A DNA stretch of 26,537 nt from Marinilabilia sp. UBA5340 (GTDB lineage: Bacteria > Bacteroidota > Bacteroidia > Bacteroidales > Marinilabiliaceae), in assembly GCA_002411085.1 (NCBI GenBank), contig DHQK01000194.1, positions 1 to 26,537 of the forward strand. Direction: 5' to 3'. The notes below the pieces were generated by a model. It was not told the origin of the DNA and did not search any database. It saw only the letters and a list, made by a program, of their open reading frames with translations. Each line of letters begins with the position of its first letter. Positions within the stretch are counted from its first letter, which is position 1. Shown piece after piece: positions 16,401 through 23,898 of this stretch. A program made the position numbers and the translations under genes.

Positions 16401-18185
16401 TATTTTACTGATAACATCAACCGGAAGATCCAGCCTGTTAAGCCGCTCTTCCATGGTAGCAACAAGTTCATTCGTTCGCACCAAAGTAGCTCCCTCTTTC
16501 ATCGCCACATTGACCTCCAATGTAGATCTTTCCACAGGTTTAGTACCGGCAATGCTAAAGGCAAAACTCACAAAAGCCACAAGGAAAAACAAGCCCAGCC
16601 CTCCCATTACCAATGAAGCTGGGTGTCGCAATCCCCCTTTCAACAACTGAATATAAATCTGTACAAAATGATTGTGCAACGGAAGTCTCGAAAGTCTCCA
16701 GGATTGTCCCCCCTGACGTTTCAAAATAGCATTTACAATGGTTGGTATCAATATCAGGGCCACCAGCAAAGATACCAGCAAGGTAGAAACAATAGAAACA
16801 CTCACATGGCGGGCCACCTCACTCAACACCTGGTTGGTAGCAAAAACAAAGGGTAAAAAGACCACAATTGTTGTAAAGGTAGCTGCAGTTACAGATCGCC
16901 AAATCTGTGAAGTTCCTTTCACCACCATATCCTCCGATTTTCCTCCCCGAGCCGTCATCCGATAAATATTCTCCATCACCACTACCCCGTTATCTATCAG
17001 CATACCCATAGCCAGAGCAAGACCAATAAGTGTAAGCATATTGATGGTAATATCTGCGGCATAAAAAAAGTTGAACGCACCAAATACGGACACGGGCATG
17101 GCCACCATAACCACCAATACCAGTGGCAGATTTTCGAGAAACACCCAAAGAATAAATATAGCCAGCAACCCTCCAATTATGGCAAGTTGGATTATCTGGT
17201 CAATATTTTCCTCAATTTCTTCAGCTGTATTGGACTGGATTTCCAGACTCAGACCCCGTGAAGCAAAATCCTCATTAATGGAAGCAAGTTCATCTTTCAC
17301 TTTATCGGACAAATCTATTAGGTTGACCTGGGACTCACGAACCAGCGATATGGTAACAACATCCCGGCCGTTTAACCGGCTGAATGAATCCGGTTCCCGC
17401 AATCCATAACTAATGGTCGAAATATCCGAAAGCAGCAACGGTCCTTCTTCCCTGATAACAATCTGACCGATATCGGTGGGAGAAAGGTATTCTGCACCGG
17501 CATTTACAAAAAAGCGGGCGCCATGTTGATGCACCTCTCCAACAAAGGTTTTGGATTGTTGACCAGCTCTTATCCGCTGGCGAATGTCATTCATCGTAAG
17601 TCCATAACTATCCAGTTCGTCCCGGTTGAGTGTCACTGTCAGGGTTTTCTCCCGACCTCCGAAAACCTGAACGGAAGCCACACCATCCACCGCCATGAAG
17701 CGATCATTAACCTCCTGTTCAAGCAACGTCCGTATTCGATCGCCCCCCCCTTCCCCGGCAACCTGAATTTGCATAAACTCGGTATTGATCTGCTCCATAT
17801 CAACCCGGACTACTTCTGCCATAAAGCCTTCAGGCAAACGATTCCGGACAACATCTACCTGCTCGGTGAGCTTGAGATAGGCATACCGCATATCCGCTTG
17901 TTGAGCAAAATAAACGGATACCATTCCTCCATCAGGCATGACCCTTGATTCAATCTTCTCCACCTTGTCAAGACGTCCGGCAGCTCCTTCAAGAGGAATG
18001 ATGGCTTCTCGCTCCACATACTGAAGGTCTCTCTCCACCGGGGCCATCACACGGATAAACAGCACAGGTAGTTCCATGGCGGGAATTAGTTCCACCGACA
18101 AAGATCTGTAGCTTATCACGCCCAACATGGTGATGGCCACAAAAAACATGCTCACAAGTACTTTTCTGTTTATCAAATACTTCAT
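13470..18185 (-). CDS. RND efflux subunit fused to six extra membrane helices and an ABC-2 ATPase domain
   Basis: One uninterrupted 1571-residue frame. Residues 1-1030 are a complete RND (HAE1/AcrB-like) subunit with 12 helices and two large periplasmic loops, GMLIDNGVVVMENIYR (394-409, D398) in TM4 and VVVNNGIILID (933-943) in TM10. Six additional helices follow (about 1041-1057, 1063-1085, 1145-1163, 1167-1190, 1213-1231, 1237-1255). Residues about 1295-1571 are an ATPase with Walker A GPNGAGKT (1315-1322), Q1362, signature YSGGMKQR (1415-1422), Walker B ILVVDE (1435-1440), D-loop GLDP and H1471 (FSTHIIED). All ATPase motifs are intact, so it should hydrolyse ATP. Helix counts are even, so all joints lie in the cytoplasm, as required. 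Its ATG overlaps the stop of the preceding RND gene by 4 bases. A glycine-rich loop lies at 641-655. The segment RINIRNIVKVYG (1102-1113) resembles the first strand and A-loop of an ABC ATPase. Confidence 0.93.
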   Translation of the reverse strand: MKYLINRKVLVSMFFVAITMLGVISYRSLSVELIPAMELPVLFIRVMAPVERDLQYVEREAIIPLEGAAGRLDKVEKIESRVMPDGGMVSVYFAQQADMRYAYLKLTEQVDVVRNRLPEGFMAEVVRVDMEQINTEFMQIQVAGEGGGDRIRTLLEQEVNDRFMAVDGVASVQVFGGREKTLTVTLNRDELDSYGLTMNDIRQRIRAGQQSKTFVGEVHQHGARFFVNAGAEYLSPTDIGQIVIREEGPLLLSDISTISYGLREPDSFSRLNGRDVVTISLVRESQVNLIDLSDKVKDELASINEDFASRGLSLEIQSNTAEEIEENIDQIIQLAIIGGLLAIFILWVFLENLPLVLVVMVAMPVSVFGAFNFFYAADITINMLTLIGLALAMGMLIDNGVVVMENIYRMTARGGKSEDMVVKGTSQIWRSVTAATFTTIVVFLPFVFATNQVLSEVARHVSVSIVSTLLVSLLVALILIPTIVNAILKRQGGQSWRLSRLPLHNHFVQIYIQLLKGGLRHPASLVMGGLGLFFLVAFVSFAFSIAGTKPVERSTLEVNVAMKEGATLVRTNELVATMEERLNRLDLPVDVISKIYVDRAVLTIEGDPDSMKIQNIPFQEIQSKVEKELAVQWPGAFVSFDTGGQGGGGSGMGGGALTMLGLMDEERQVLVKGESFNDMVLAANDLVDLMQENLTSLDGVWVEGNWERPEVMLDLDPYWMGIQGVAPAQVVSQLTTLSPQTESGGTFKADNQEYDIMLAFEPSREDTLEKVRPADMNALANTKIKTSSGQSAKLESFADMSLQNSESQYHRVNQEKQLVVRFNLKEEVETSRELEEIALKEIEELLLVAGVPDGVTVTLQRDEKTKEYYFLAGMAIFLIFMILTSVFESFTAPVVMLFTIPLAAVGSMLALLFTGNSLLNFNTFIGFLILLGVVVNNGIILIDYAMQMRRSGVSVVRSYMEAGMARLRPILITATTTIVAMLPLSLGEGEYVGALGAPFAITVIGGLIFSSVLTLVFVPAFGLGLERALNWIRSLSRVLRSGIIALWILLFIWVWWGSNLSVLWQMVVTVVTVAGVPWGLWFVLNSLKRANSRLIADGESIRINIRNIVKVYGRPSRFRREWKQRLQLRKRLICEPLEEVEFRAGLIWQVPLLAFLFWFSMVYLGRGFWQLVFGVITYFAIAGYFEVLHLRWFAPRLSVKNILNRPGFLKFVRWSWRIGYPLALLVMMLGSWKNQGGAVTIIILWAFVGGVVLVSRKTRSGLLKPDNVNGWLKGMRRRVVKWIMLLPFAKQAKAPFKAVKGVSLELSSGMIGLLGPNGAGKTTLMRTLCGILDQSYGKIFINDFDTAQYREELQGLIGYLPQEFGTYENMTALEFLNYQAILKNIVDRETREARVRYVLESVHIWDRRNTKIGAYSGGMKQRVGIAMILLHLPRILVVDEPTAGLDPRERIRFRNLLVELSRERVVVFSTHIIEDISSSCNQVAVMSKGSLRYWGKPGNMASLASGKVWQVEVSPHEVEEMTQRFTVIHHMNRGDLVRLRCLSSEKPDVRAVEVGAVLEDSYLWLLKETEN

Positions 18186-21100
18186 GAAGCACTCCTCTCT
18201 TTGCGTCCGGATCTGTCGAACAATTCATAAACACAGGGAATAACCACCAGTGTGAGCAACGTGGACGTAAAAAGACCTGCGATTACAGCAATGGCCAATG
18301 GTGAACGTAAAGAAGCACTGCGCCCAATGGAGAGGGCTAAAGGGAAAAGAGCCAGCATAGTGGTGAGGGACGTCATAAGGATAGGCCGCAGACGATCGCG
18401 GGCTGCATTAAGAACAGCCTGCCGCAACAGGACACCCTGCTCTTTATACTGATTGATGGCATCCACCAGAATAATAGAGTCATTAACGGCAATTCCGCCC
18501 AACATGACCACTCCAATAAAGGCCATAATGTTGAAAGTTATCCCAAGCAACCAAAAAGTAAGAATGGTACCCACTCCTGCCAACGGAATGGTAAGTAAAA
18601 TAGTGAACGGATGTATCAGTGATTCAAACTGGGCGGCCATCACCATGTAAACCAAAACCACAGAAAGCAACAATGCAAACAGAAGTTGTGCAAAAGACTC
18701 CTCCCTGCGCTGCTCGTCACCAGTGATAAATACCCGATATCCGGGAGGAATAACCATATTGTCAATAGCCACTTCCACACGCCTCACCACTTTGTCAAAA
18801 GGTGCTCCTGATACCACCCCCGCAAAAACTTTTCCAACCCGACTTTGATTGTCACGAAGAATCTGCCCCGGTTCATGTCCTACTTTTATGCGGGCCAATT
18901 CATGAAGGCGGTAGCTCTCCTCCCCGCTCACTATTTCCAACTCCGATAAGTCATGAATATTTAAAGCTCTTCCTGAAACTTTTATTTCTGTGCGGTTTCC
19001 ATTTTCTTCCAATGATCCGGCATCTTGTTTCTGCAGGGCTGCTTTTACCTGCGAAATAATACTTTGAATATTCAGTCCCAGCATTCCCGCCTTCATGCGG
19101 TCAATCTGAATATCTACTTCAGGAGCCTCTTCCTCAAATGAGGTAATAACATTGAATAAATAAGGTAAGGTCTTCAATTTTTCAGCAATCTCATTACAGG
19201 TTGTTTTCAATACTTCTATATCTGATCCTCTGATCTCAAGAACAAAAGGAGATTCCTCGTCACCTGCAAGAGATTTTAAGGCAGGCTCCGTTTGGCAAAA
19301 CTGTAATTCTATACCATTTACACCGGAGAATAAACTGTCCAGCGCAGCGGTCAGTTTTCCCGAAGCAGATTCGGAAACTTCAGAAAAAGCAATTTTCAGA
19401 AATCCCTCATTTTCGCCCCTTGAAAAGGACTGACCAGATTCAGTTACTGCAGGTCCGGCATGGGCATAAATCCACCTGAGAGCCCCCTCAGGCATTATGC
19501 CCCGAACCGACTGAGCAACTCCATGAAGAGTTTCATTTGTTTTATCCAGGGAGGTGCCAGCCGGTAATGTCATTTCTATCTCCAGTTCATCTGAAGCTGC
19601 ATCCGGCAAAAAAGAAGACCCCACAAAAGGAATCAATGCATAACTACCAGCCATCAACAAAAGGGATATCCCCAAAACAAGACCTTTTCGATCCAGCGCT
19701 TTGCTCAGAAAATTATGATACCAGCTCCATCGCATCGGTTGAGAAGGTGAAAACCTGCGATTCTTCCGAATAAGCTTTGTACTGAGCAAAGGCACCACCA
19801 TCAAAGCAACCCCCAGAGAACAGAAAAGGCTGAAGGCCACTGTCCACGCCTGATCCTTGAAAAATGCCCCGGAAACCCCCTGCAAATACACAATGGGCAA
19901 AAACACAACAACGGTAGTAAGGGTAGAGGCAACAATGGCTCCACCTACACTTCCCGCCCCTTCGATTGCAGCATCTTTAACAGATTTTCCTTTCTCCAGT
20001 AACCTGTAAATGTTTTCCAGCACTATAATGGCATTATCTACCAACATTCCAGCCCCCAACGCCAGACCACCAAGAGTCATCAAATTAAGCGTTAAATCAT
20101 TGAAATACATCAAGCCAAATGTGGCAACAACTGATAGCGGGATCGCTATACTAACGACCAGCGTTGCTCCCCAGTTACGAAGAAATAGAAAGAGAACCAC
20201 CACAGCAAACAAAATTCCAAGCATTGCGCTGTCGCTAACCTCAGCCACCGAAGCTTCAATAAATTCCCCCTGGTTCTCTACCACTTCCATTCCAAGGCCT
20301 AAATGGTTATCCATAAAATCTCCGAGTGTTTCGAAAACTGCCCCTGTCATCTCTACAGTATTGAAACGGTTTTCTTTGTAGATATAAAGTCCCAGACAAT
20401 CGTTGCCGTCAATACTAACCATGCTGGAGGGACGATCTTCAAGCAGGGAAATAGCTGCGATATCTTTCAATAAAACCGGAGCCCCTGCAAAACTGGTCTC
20501 CCGGTTAGTTCCGGCCATCATAATTACAAGATTGCCAATATCTGCAGGTGTTGAAATAGCACTGCTTCCTCTTACAACATATCGCTGGCCATTTTCCTCA
20601 ATGTAGCCACCACTCACATTCTGGTTGAAACTATTGATTTTCTCAGTCACCTGTTCCAACGTAATTCCAAAAGCCTGCATTGCCAAGGGATTTACCTCCA
20701 CCTCCAGCACAAATTCACGCTCTCCTGCCAACGCAACATCAGCAACTCCTTCCAATCGTACAAGCTCGGGTCTCAATACATTTTCTACCAATAACCGCAA
20801 CTGATTCAGATTACGCCCCATCGAATCATACAAAGCCACCTGCACAACGGGATCGGCATTGGGATTAAAACGGGAAATATTGACCTCTTCCACATCCTCC
20901 CGGTTGGAATATGGTGAGAGAATCTTTTGCAATTCCAGAAAAGCCTGATCCATATCACTCTCCCAAGAGTAGGAAACCGTAATTCGTGCTTGCCCTGCCA
21001 TTATTCCCGACTTCACATCAACCACCCCCTTTTGCCTGACTATCAAAGCCTCCACAGGAACAACCAATTGTTTTTCTATTTCAGCCGGTGGTCTTTCACC

Positions 21101-21256
21101 AGCATCCATCTCCACAAATAACTGCGGATTGTCAATTTCAGGCATCAAATTAGTTCCCAGCCTTGAAAAGGAGATAAATCCAAGCAGCAAAACAGCCAGC
21201 ACAATCATCGATACCGTTACAGGATTACTGATGGAAAACCGAGGTAAACTTTTCAT
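18182..21256 (-). CDS. RND (HAE1/AcrB-like) efflux transporter subunit
   Basis: The 1024-residue protein has the full RND layout: short cytoplasmic N-terminus, TM1 (about 14-32), a large porter/docking loop, helices 2-6, a second periplasmic loop and helices 7-12. TM4 carries GAGMLVDNAIIVLENIYR with D397 (the second AcrB aspartate is N398). TM10 carries GGIAVNDSIILVDAI with N925 where AcrB has the relay lysine, as in many non-AcrB members of the family. The RND family uses the proton gradient to export drugs, lipids or other small molecules with an adaptor and a TolC channel, both encoded just upstream. The stop codon overlaps the start of the second RND gene (ATGA), which suggests translational coupling and a mixed RND complex like MdtB/MdtC. 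The ATG at 21256 gives a normal RND N-terminus. Confidence 0.95.
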   Translation of the reverse strand: MKSLPRFSISNPVTVSMIVLAVLLLGFISFSRLGTNLMPEIDNPQLFVEMDAGERPPAEIEKQLVVPVEALIVRQKGVVDVKSGIMAGQARITVSYSWESDMDQAFLELQKILSPYSNREDVEEVNISRFNPNADPVVQVALYDSMGRNLNQLRLLVENVLRPELVRLEGVADVALAGEREFVLEVEVNPLAMQAFGITLEQVTEKINSFNQNVSGGYIEENGQRYVVRGSSAISTPADIGNLVIMMAGTNRETSFAGAPVLLKDIAAISLLEDRPSSMVSIDGNDCLGLYIYKENRFNTVEMTGAVFETLGDFMDNHLGLGMEVVENQGEFIEASVAEVSDSAMLGILFAVVVLFLFLRNWGATLVVSIAIPLSVVATFGLMYFNDLTLNLMTLGGLALGAGMLVDNAIIVLENIYRLLEKGKSVKDAAIEGAGSVGGAIVASTLTTVVVFLPIVYLQGVSGAFFKDQAWTVAFSLFCSLGVALMVVPLLSTKLIRKNRRFSPSQPMRWSWYHNFLSKALDRKGLVLGISLLLMAGSYALIPFVGSSFLPDAASDELEIEMTLPAGTSLDKTNETLHGVAQSVRGIMPEGALRWIYAHAGPAVTESGQSFSRGENEGFLKIAFSEVSESASGKLTAALDSLFSGVNGIELQFCQTEPALKSLAGDEESPFVLEIRGSDIEVLKTTCNEIAEKLKTLPYLFNVITSFEEEAPEVDIQIDRMKAGMLGLNIQSIISQVKAALQKQDAGSLEENGNRTEIKVSGRALNIHDLSELEIVSGEESYRLHELARIKVGHEPGQILRDNQSRVGKVFAGVVSGAPFDKVVRRVEVAIDNMVIPPGYRVFITGDEQRREESFAQLLFALLLSVVLVYMVMAAQFESLIHPFTILLTIPLAGVGTILTFWLLGITFNIMAFIGVVMLGGIAVNDSIILVDAINQYKEQGVLLRQAVLNAARDRLRPILMTSLTTMLALFPLALSIGRSASLRSPLAIAVIAGLFTSTLLTLVVIPCVYELFDRSGRKERSAS

Positions 21257-21305
21257 TATATTCTAATTAACTGATATCATATTAACAAAACCACCTACCC
21301 ATTGG

Positions 21306-21326
21306 GAGCTAAGAGCTACGAGCTAA
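21306..21326. repeat. Three tandem 7-bp units (GAGCTAM)
   Basis: GAGCTAA, GAGCTAC and GAGCTAA run head to tail in the 66-base gap between the adaptor and the first RND gene. The last unit overlaps the adaptor stop codon. Similar GAGCTA-rich strings occur between Bacteroidota genes (from memory). The function is unknown. Confidence 0.5.
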
Positions 21327-22387
21327 TACCCACTCACCTCATCTTCAATCTTTACTTTGGACCCGTCACGAAGCGTTTCAAAACCTTTAATTACAACCTG
21401 CTCTCCAGATTCAAGGCCATCTAAAATTTCAATTCGATCACTACTTTCCAGTCCTGTCTGAACTATCCTTTTCCGGGCAGTCTCCTCCTCTATCACAAAT
21501 ACAAATTCTCCCCCCATTTGGGATAAAACAACATTGGAGGGAACAGTTATTGTACTATCGTTTTGTTCCACAACAATATCCGCATTCACAAACATTCCGG
21601 GACGCAAAATATCTTCTCTGTTTGGTATCGTTATTCGCCCTTTAAAAGATCTGGTGGCGACATCCAGAACAGGTGAGAGCTGCGATATCGCCCCGCGAAC
21701 AGTATCCTCAGTGGAAGAATAACTACTGATAAAACAAGCCTGCCCCGCTTTTACCTTCCCAAACGAGGCAGCAGGCAAGGTGATATCCAAAAGCATCTGG
21801 TCATAATTCATCACAGCAACCATTTCGCTCCCCTGATTTACCCGCACTCCCTGCGAATAATATGGCAGTGCGGTTATGACACCATCAATAGGAGATTCTA
21901 TACTCATTTTGTCAAGATTGATCTGTGCATTCTCATAAGCTTTTCGGGCTGAAACCAGATTACGTTCTGCATTTACAAGCTCTCGTTGGGTTACCCCTCC
22001 TTTTTCGAACAAGGCTTTTTGTTTTTCATATTCCTGTTCCGAAATTTCCAGGTTGAGGCGTTCTCCCTCCAGATCTGTAGTGTTACGATAGGCTTTATCC
22101 TCCAGTTTTATAATAACATCTCCCTTTTTCACCCGGTCACCCATTTTGTAAAGGGCTCCTGTGGAAGGGTTCTTCTGAAGAAAGTATTCTCCTGTCATTT
22201 CATTGGTCAAAGTAACCGATCCTGCCGGGAGCAAATCTCCGGTTGTCGTTACTGTTTCGCTTATTGACCCTGGAGTGAGGTTTTGTACTGTAACATCAAC
22301 CGCCACATCCATATTAAAACGTTGGTTCTGGTTTCCACATCGGGCAAGAATGAAAACCAGGAGTAAGGCAATAATTATATTTTTCAT
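21323..22387 (-). CDS. Membrane-fusion (HlyD/AcrA-like) periplasmic adaptor of the RND pump
   Basis: The protein is 354 residues from ATG 22387. An in-frame TTG at 22408 that would overlap tolC by 4 bases is less likely, because the ATG places the hydrophobic signal KNIIIALLLVFILARC correctly at the N-terminus. C17 sits in LARC, an imperfect lipobox with Arg at -1, so lipidation is possible but uncertain. Domains in order are a first lipoyl half (about 40-95, GDRVKKGDVIIKL), a coiled-coil hairpin (about 98-160), a second lipoyl half (SPIDGVITALPYYSQGVRVNQG), a beta-barrel (about 195-280, with RPGMFVNADIVV) and a membrane-proximal domain ending at VKIED. It links the inner-membrane RND subunits to the TolC channel. 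It lies 17 bases after the TolC-like gene and 66 before the RND gene. Confidence 0.93.
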   Translation of the reverse strand: MKNIIIALLLVFILARCGNQNQRFNMDVAVDVTVQNLTPGSISETVTTTGDLLPAGSVTLTNEMTGEYFLQKNPSTGALYKMGDRVKKGDVIIKLEDKAYRNTTDLEGERLNLEISEQEYEKQKALFEKGGVTQRELVNAERNLVSARKAYENAQINLDKMSIESPIDGVITALPYYSQGVRVNQGSEMVAVMNYDQMLLDITLPAASFGKVKAGQACFISSYSSTEDTVRGAISQLSPVLDVATRSFKGRITIPNREDILRPGMFVNADIVVEQNDSTITVPSNVVLSQMGGEFVFVIEEETARKRIVQTGLESSDRIEILDGLESGEQVVIKGFETLRDGSKVKIEDEVSGY

Positions 22388-22404
22388 AGGTAATAGTTTT
22401 CTTT

Positions 22405-23886
22405 TCAATAGCTTGACAAATCGGGCACGATACCCTCTTCCCGTTCAAAATCATAAAGTGTTTGTATTTTCATATTCAGCAATTCCAGTAAATAACTTAT
22501 GCGGGCACTTGTCAAATCGGTTTTTTTCTGGGTCAGCTGGTTCTGATATAGATTGAGATCCATACTTGTAAGATCACCGTTTTTATACTTCTCCAAATTT
22601 ATTTCATAAGTCAGTTTGGCATTTTCCAGATTCTTTTGAGCGATATCAATCTGCGTAAGAAGGTTTTTAAGACTTCGGTGTACCTGCCGTATGGTGAGCG
22701 CGATATTAATTTTTTCATCTTCCATATTTATTTCCCTGATTTGCTGGGCTGCCCTGGCTGCCCGCAAACGCGCCTTTTTCTCCCCCCAGTCCCAAAGCGG
22801 AATTTCCAGAGAAAAACCAACATTCTGATTATCTGTAGGTCGATCAAAAATACCGGTAAGTTCTTCATTTTCTCCAAAAAGTCCGACAGTGACACCAATA
22901 TTACCCTTGAACTCATTCTGTGCATTGGTACGGATAAGTTCAAACTGACCGGTTTCAATATCAATTTTCCGCTGTCTGATTTCCAACCGGTTATTCACAG
23001 CCCGTTGCATGGCATTCTCCAAATTCACATCTACCGGCAATACATTTACTTCAGCCAAAACAAGCACTTCATCCTGCAAAGGCATTCCCAGCATTTGTTT
23101 AAACTGATCCTTGATGTTTGCCAATTCCACCTGCCGGTTTTGGTACCCGGAACGACTGGTCATCAAATCCAGCTCAGCCTGCAATAACTCTTCACGGGCC
23201 ACCAGTCCGGCATCCACTTTGTTACGGATGATATCTACACTCTGCGAACGGTTTTCGAACTCTTCGCGGGCAGTATTTACAGACACCTGTGCCTCGTAGA
23301 CCTGATAGAAGGCCTGAGAAACAGATCGCTCCAGGCTCAATTCCTGCAATGCATAATTGATCTGAGAATTTTCCAGAGCATATTCCAGCTCTTTGAGTTC
23401 CATACGGGTGCGGTTGTAGGTAAATAAAGGCTGGTCAAGATGTAAAGCAAGATTGTTGCTGAAACCGCGAAAAGGGTCGGCACTAAAGGAACTATTGCTC
23501 TGCGAATCCTGCCATCTCAGGCTATTGCTCAGAGTAAGCACACCATCTGTGAGCGTAATGGGTTGCTGAACACTAAATGTACCATAGCTGCTCATACTTT
23601 CAGTAGTGTACCATTCCGATAATGGATCGTTATACTGTCTGTTATGACTATATTCAAAAGGTGTTAGATTCAGACGAAAACTCGATTTCAAAGAAGCACG
23701 ACGGGCAATCAGGTTTTCCCTGCTCTGCTCCAGACTCAAACGGGCCTTCTGAATATCAGGGCTCTCCTGACGGGCGTAATTCAATGCTTTTTCAAGCGTC
23801 AGCACTTGTTGCGCATTCACCGTTGGGCCGGAAAAAAGGACCCACACAAGCAGAAGCAGCTTTGAAAAATGTAACGTAAGGTTCAT
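22405..23886 (-). CDS. TolC-family outer-membrane efflux channel
   Basis: The 493-residue protein has a signal peptide (about 1-25, FSKLLLLVWVLFSGPTVNAQ). Two OEP repeats follow, each made of long amphipathic helices and a beta strand pair. The first starts at LTLEKALNYARQESPDIQKARL and the second at NLENAMQRAVNNRLEIRQRKID; the last helix pair ends near NMKIQTLYDFE. The heptad-rich stretches (for example 175-235 and 390-475) fit the alpha-barrel. In a trimer it spans the outer membrane and periplasm and accepts substrate from the adaptor and RND pump. It is the second gene seen of the operon, 12 bases after the M1-like gene and 17 before the adaptor. The ATG at 23886 is unambiguous. The substrate is unknown. 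Confidence 0.93.
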   Translation of the reverse strand: MNLTLHFSKLLLLVWVLFSGPTVNAQQVLTLEKALNYARQESPDIQKARLSLEQSRENLIARRASLKSSFRLNLTPFEYSHNRQYNDPLSEWYTTESMSSYGTFSVQQPITLTDGVLTLSNSLRWQDSQSNSSFSADPFRGFSNNLALHLDQPLFTYNRTRMELKELEYALENSQINYALQELSLERSVSQAFYQVYEAQVSVNTAREEFENRSQSVDIIRNKVDAGLVAREELLQAELDLMTSRSGYQNRQVELANIKDQFKQMLGMPLQDEVLVLAEVNVLPVDVNLENAMQRAVNNRLEIRQRKIDIETGQFELIRTNAQNEFKGNIGVTVGLFGENEELTGIFDRPTDNQNVGFSLEIPLWDWGEKKARLRAARAAQQIREINMEDEKINIALTIRQVHRSLKNLLTQIDIAQKNLENAKLTYEINLEKYKNGDLTSMDLNLYQNQLTQKKTDLTSARISYLLELLNMKIQTLYDFEREEGIVPDLSSY

Positions 23887-23898
23887 TTGATATGTTTT

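Noticed and set aside
22406..22408. TTG at 22408 as start of the adaptor, overlapping the TolC stop
   Set aside because: The ATG at 22387 places the hydrophobic signal at the N-terminus and leaves a normal 17-base gap.
22636..23187. Plus-strand frame (183 codons) inside the TolC gene
   Set aside because: Antisense to a clear OEP domain; no motif, signal peptide or ribosome binding site supports it.
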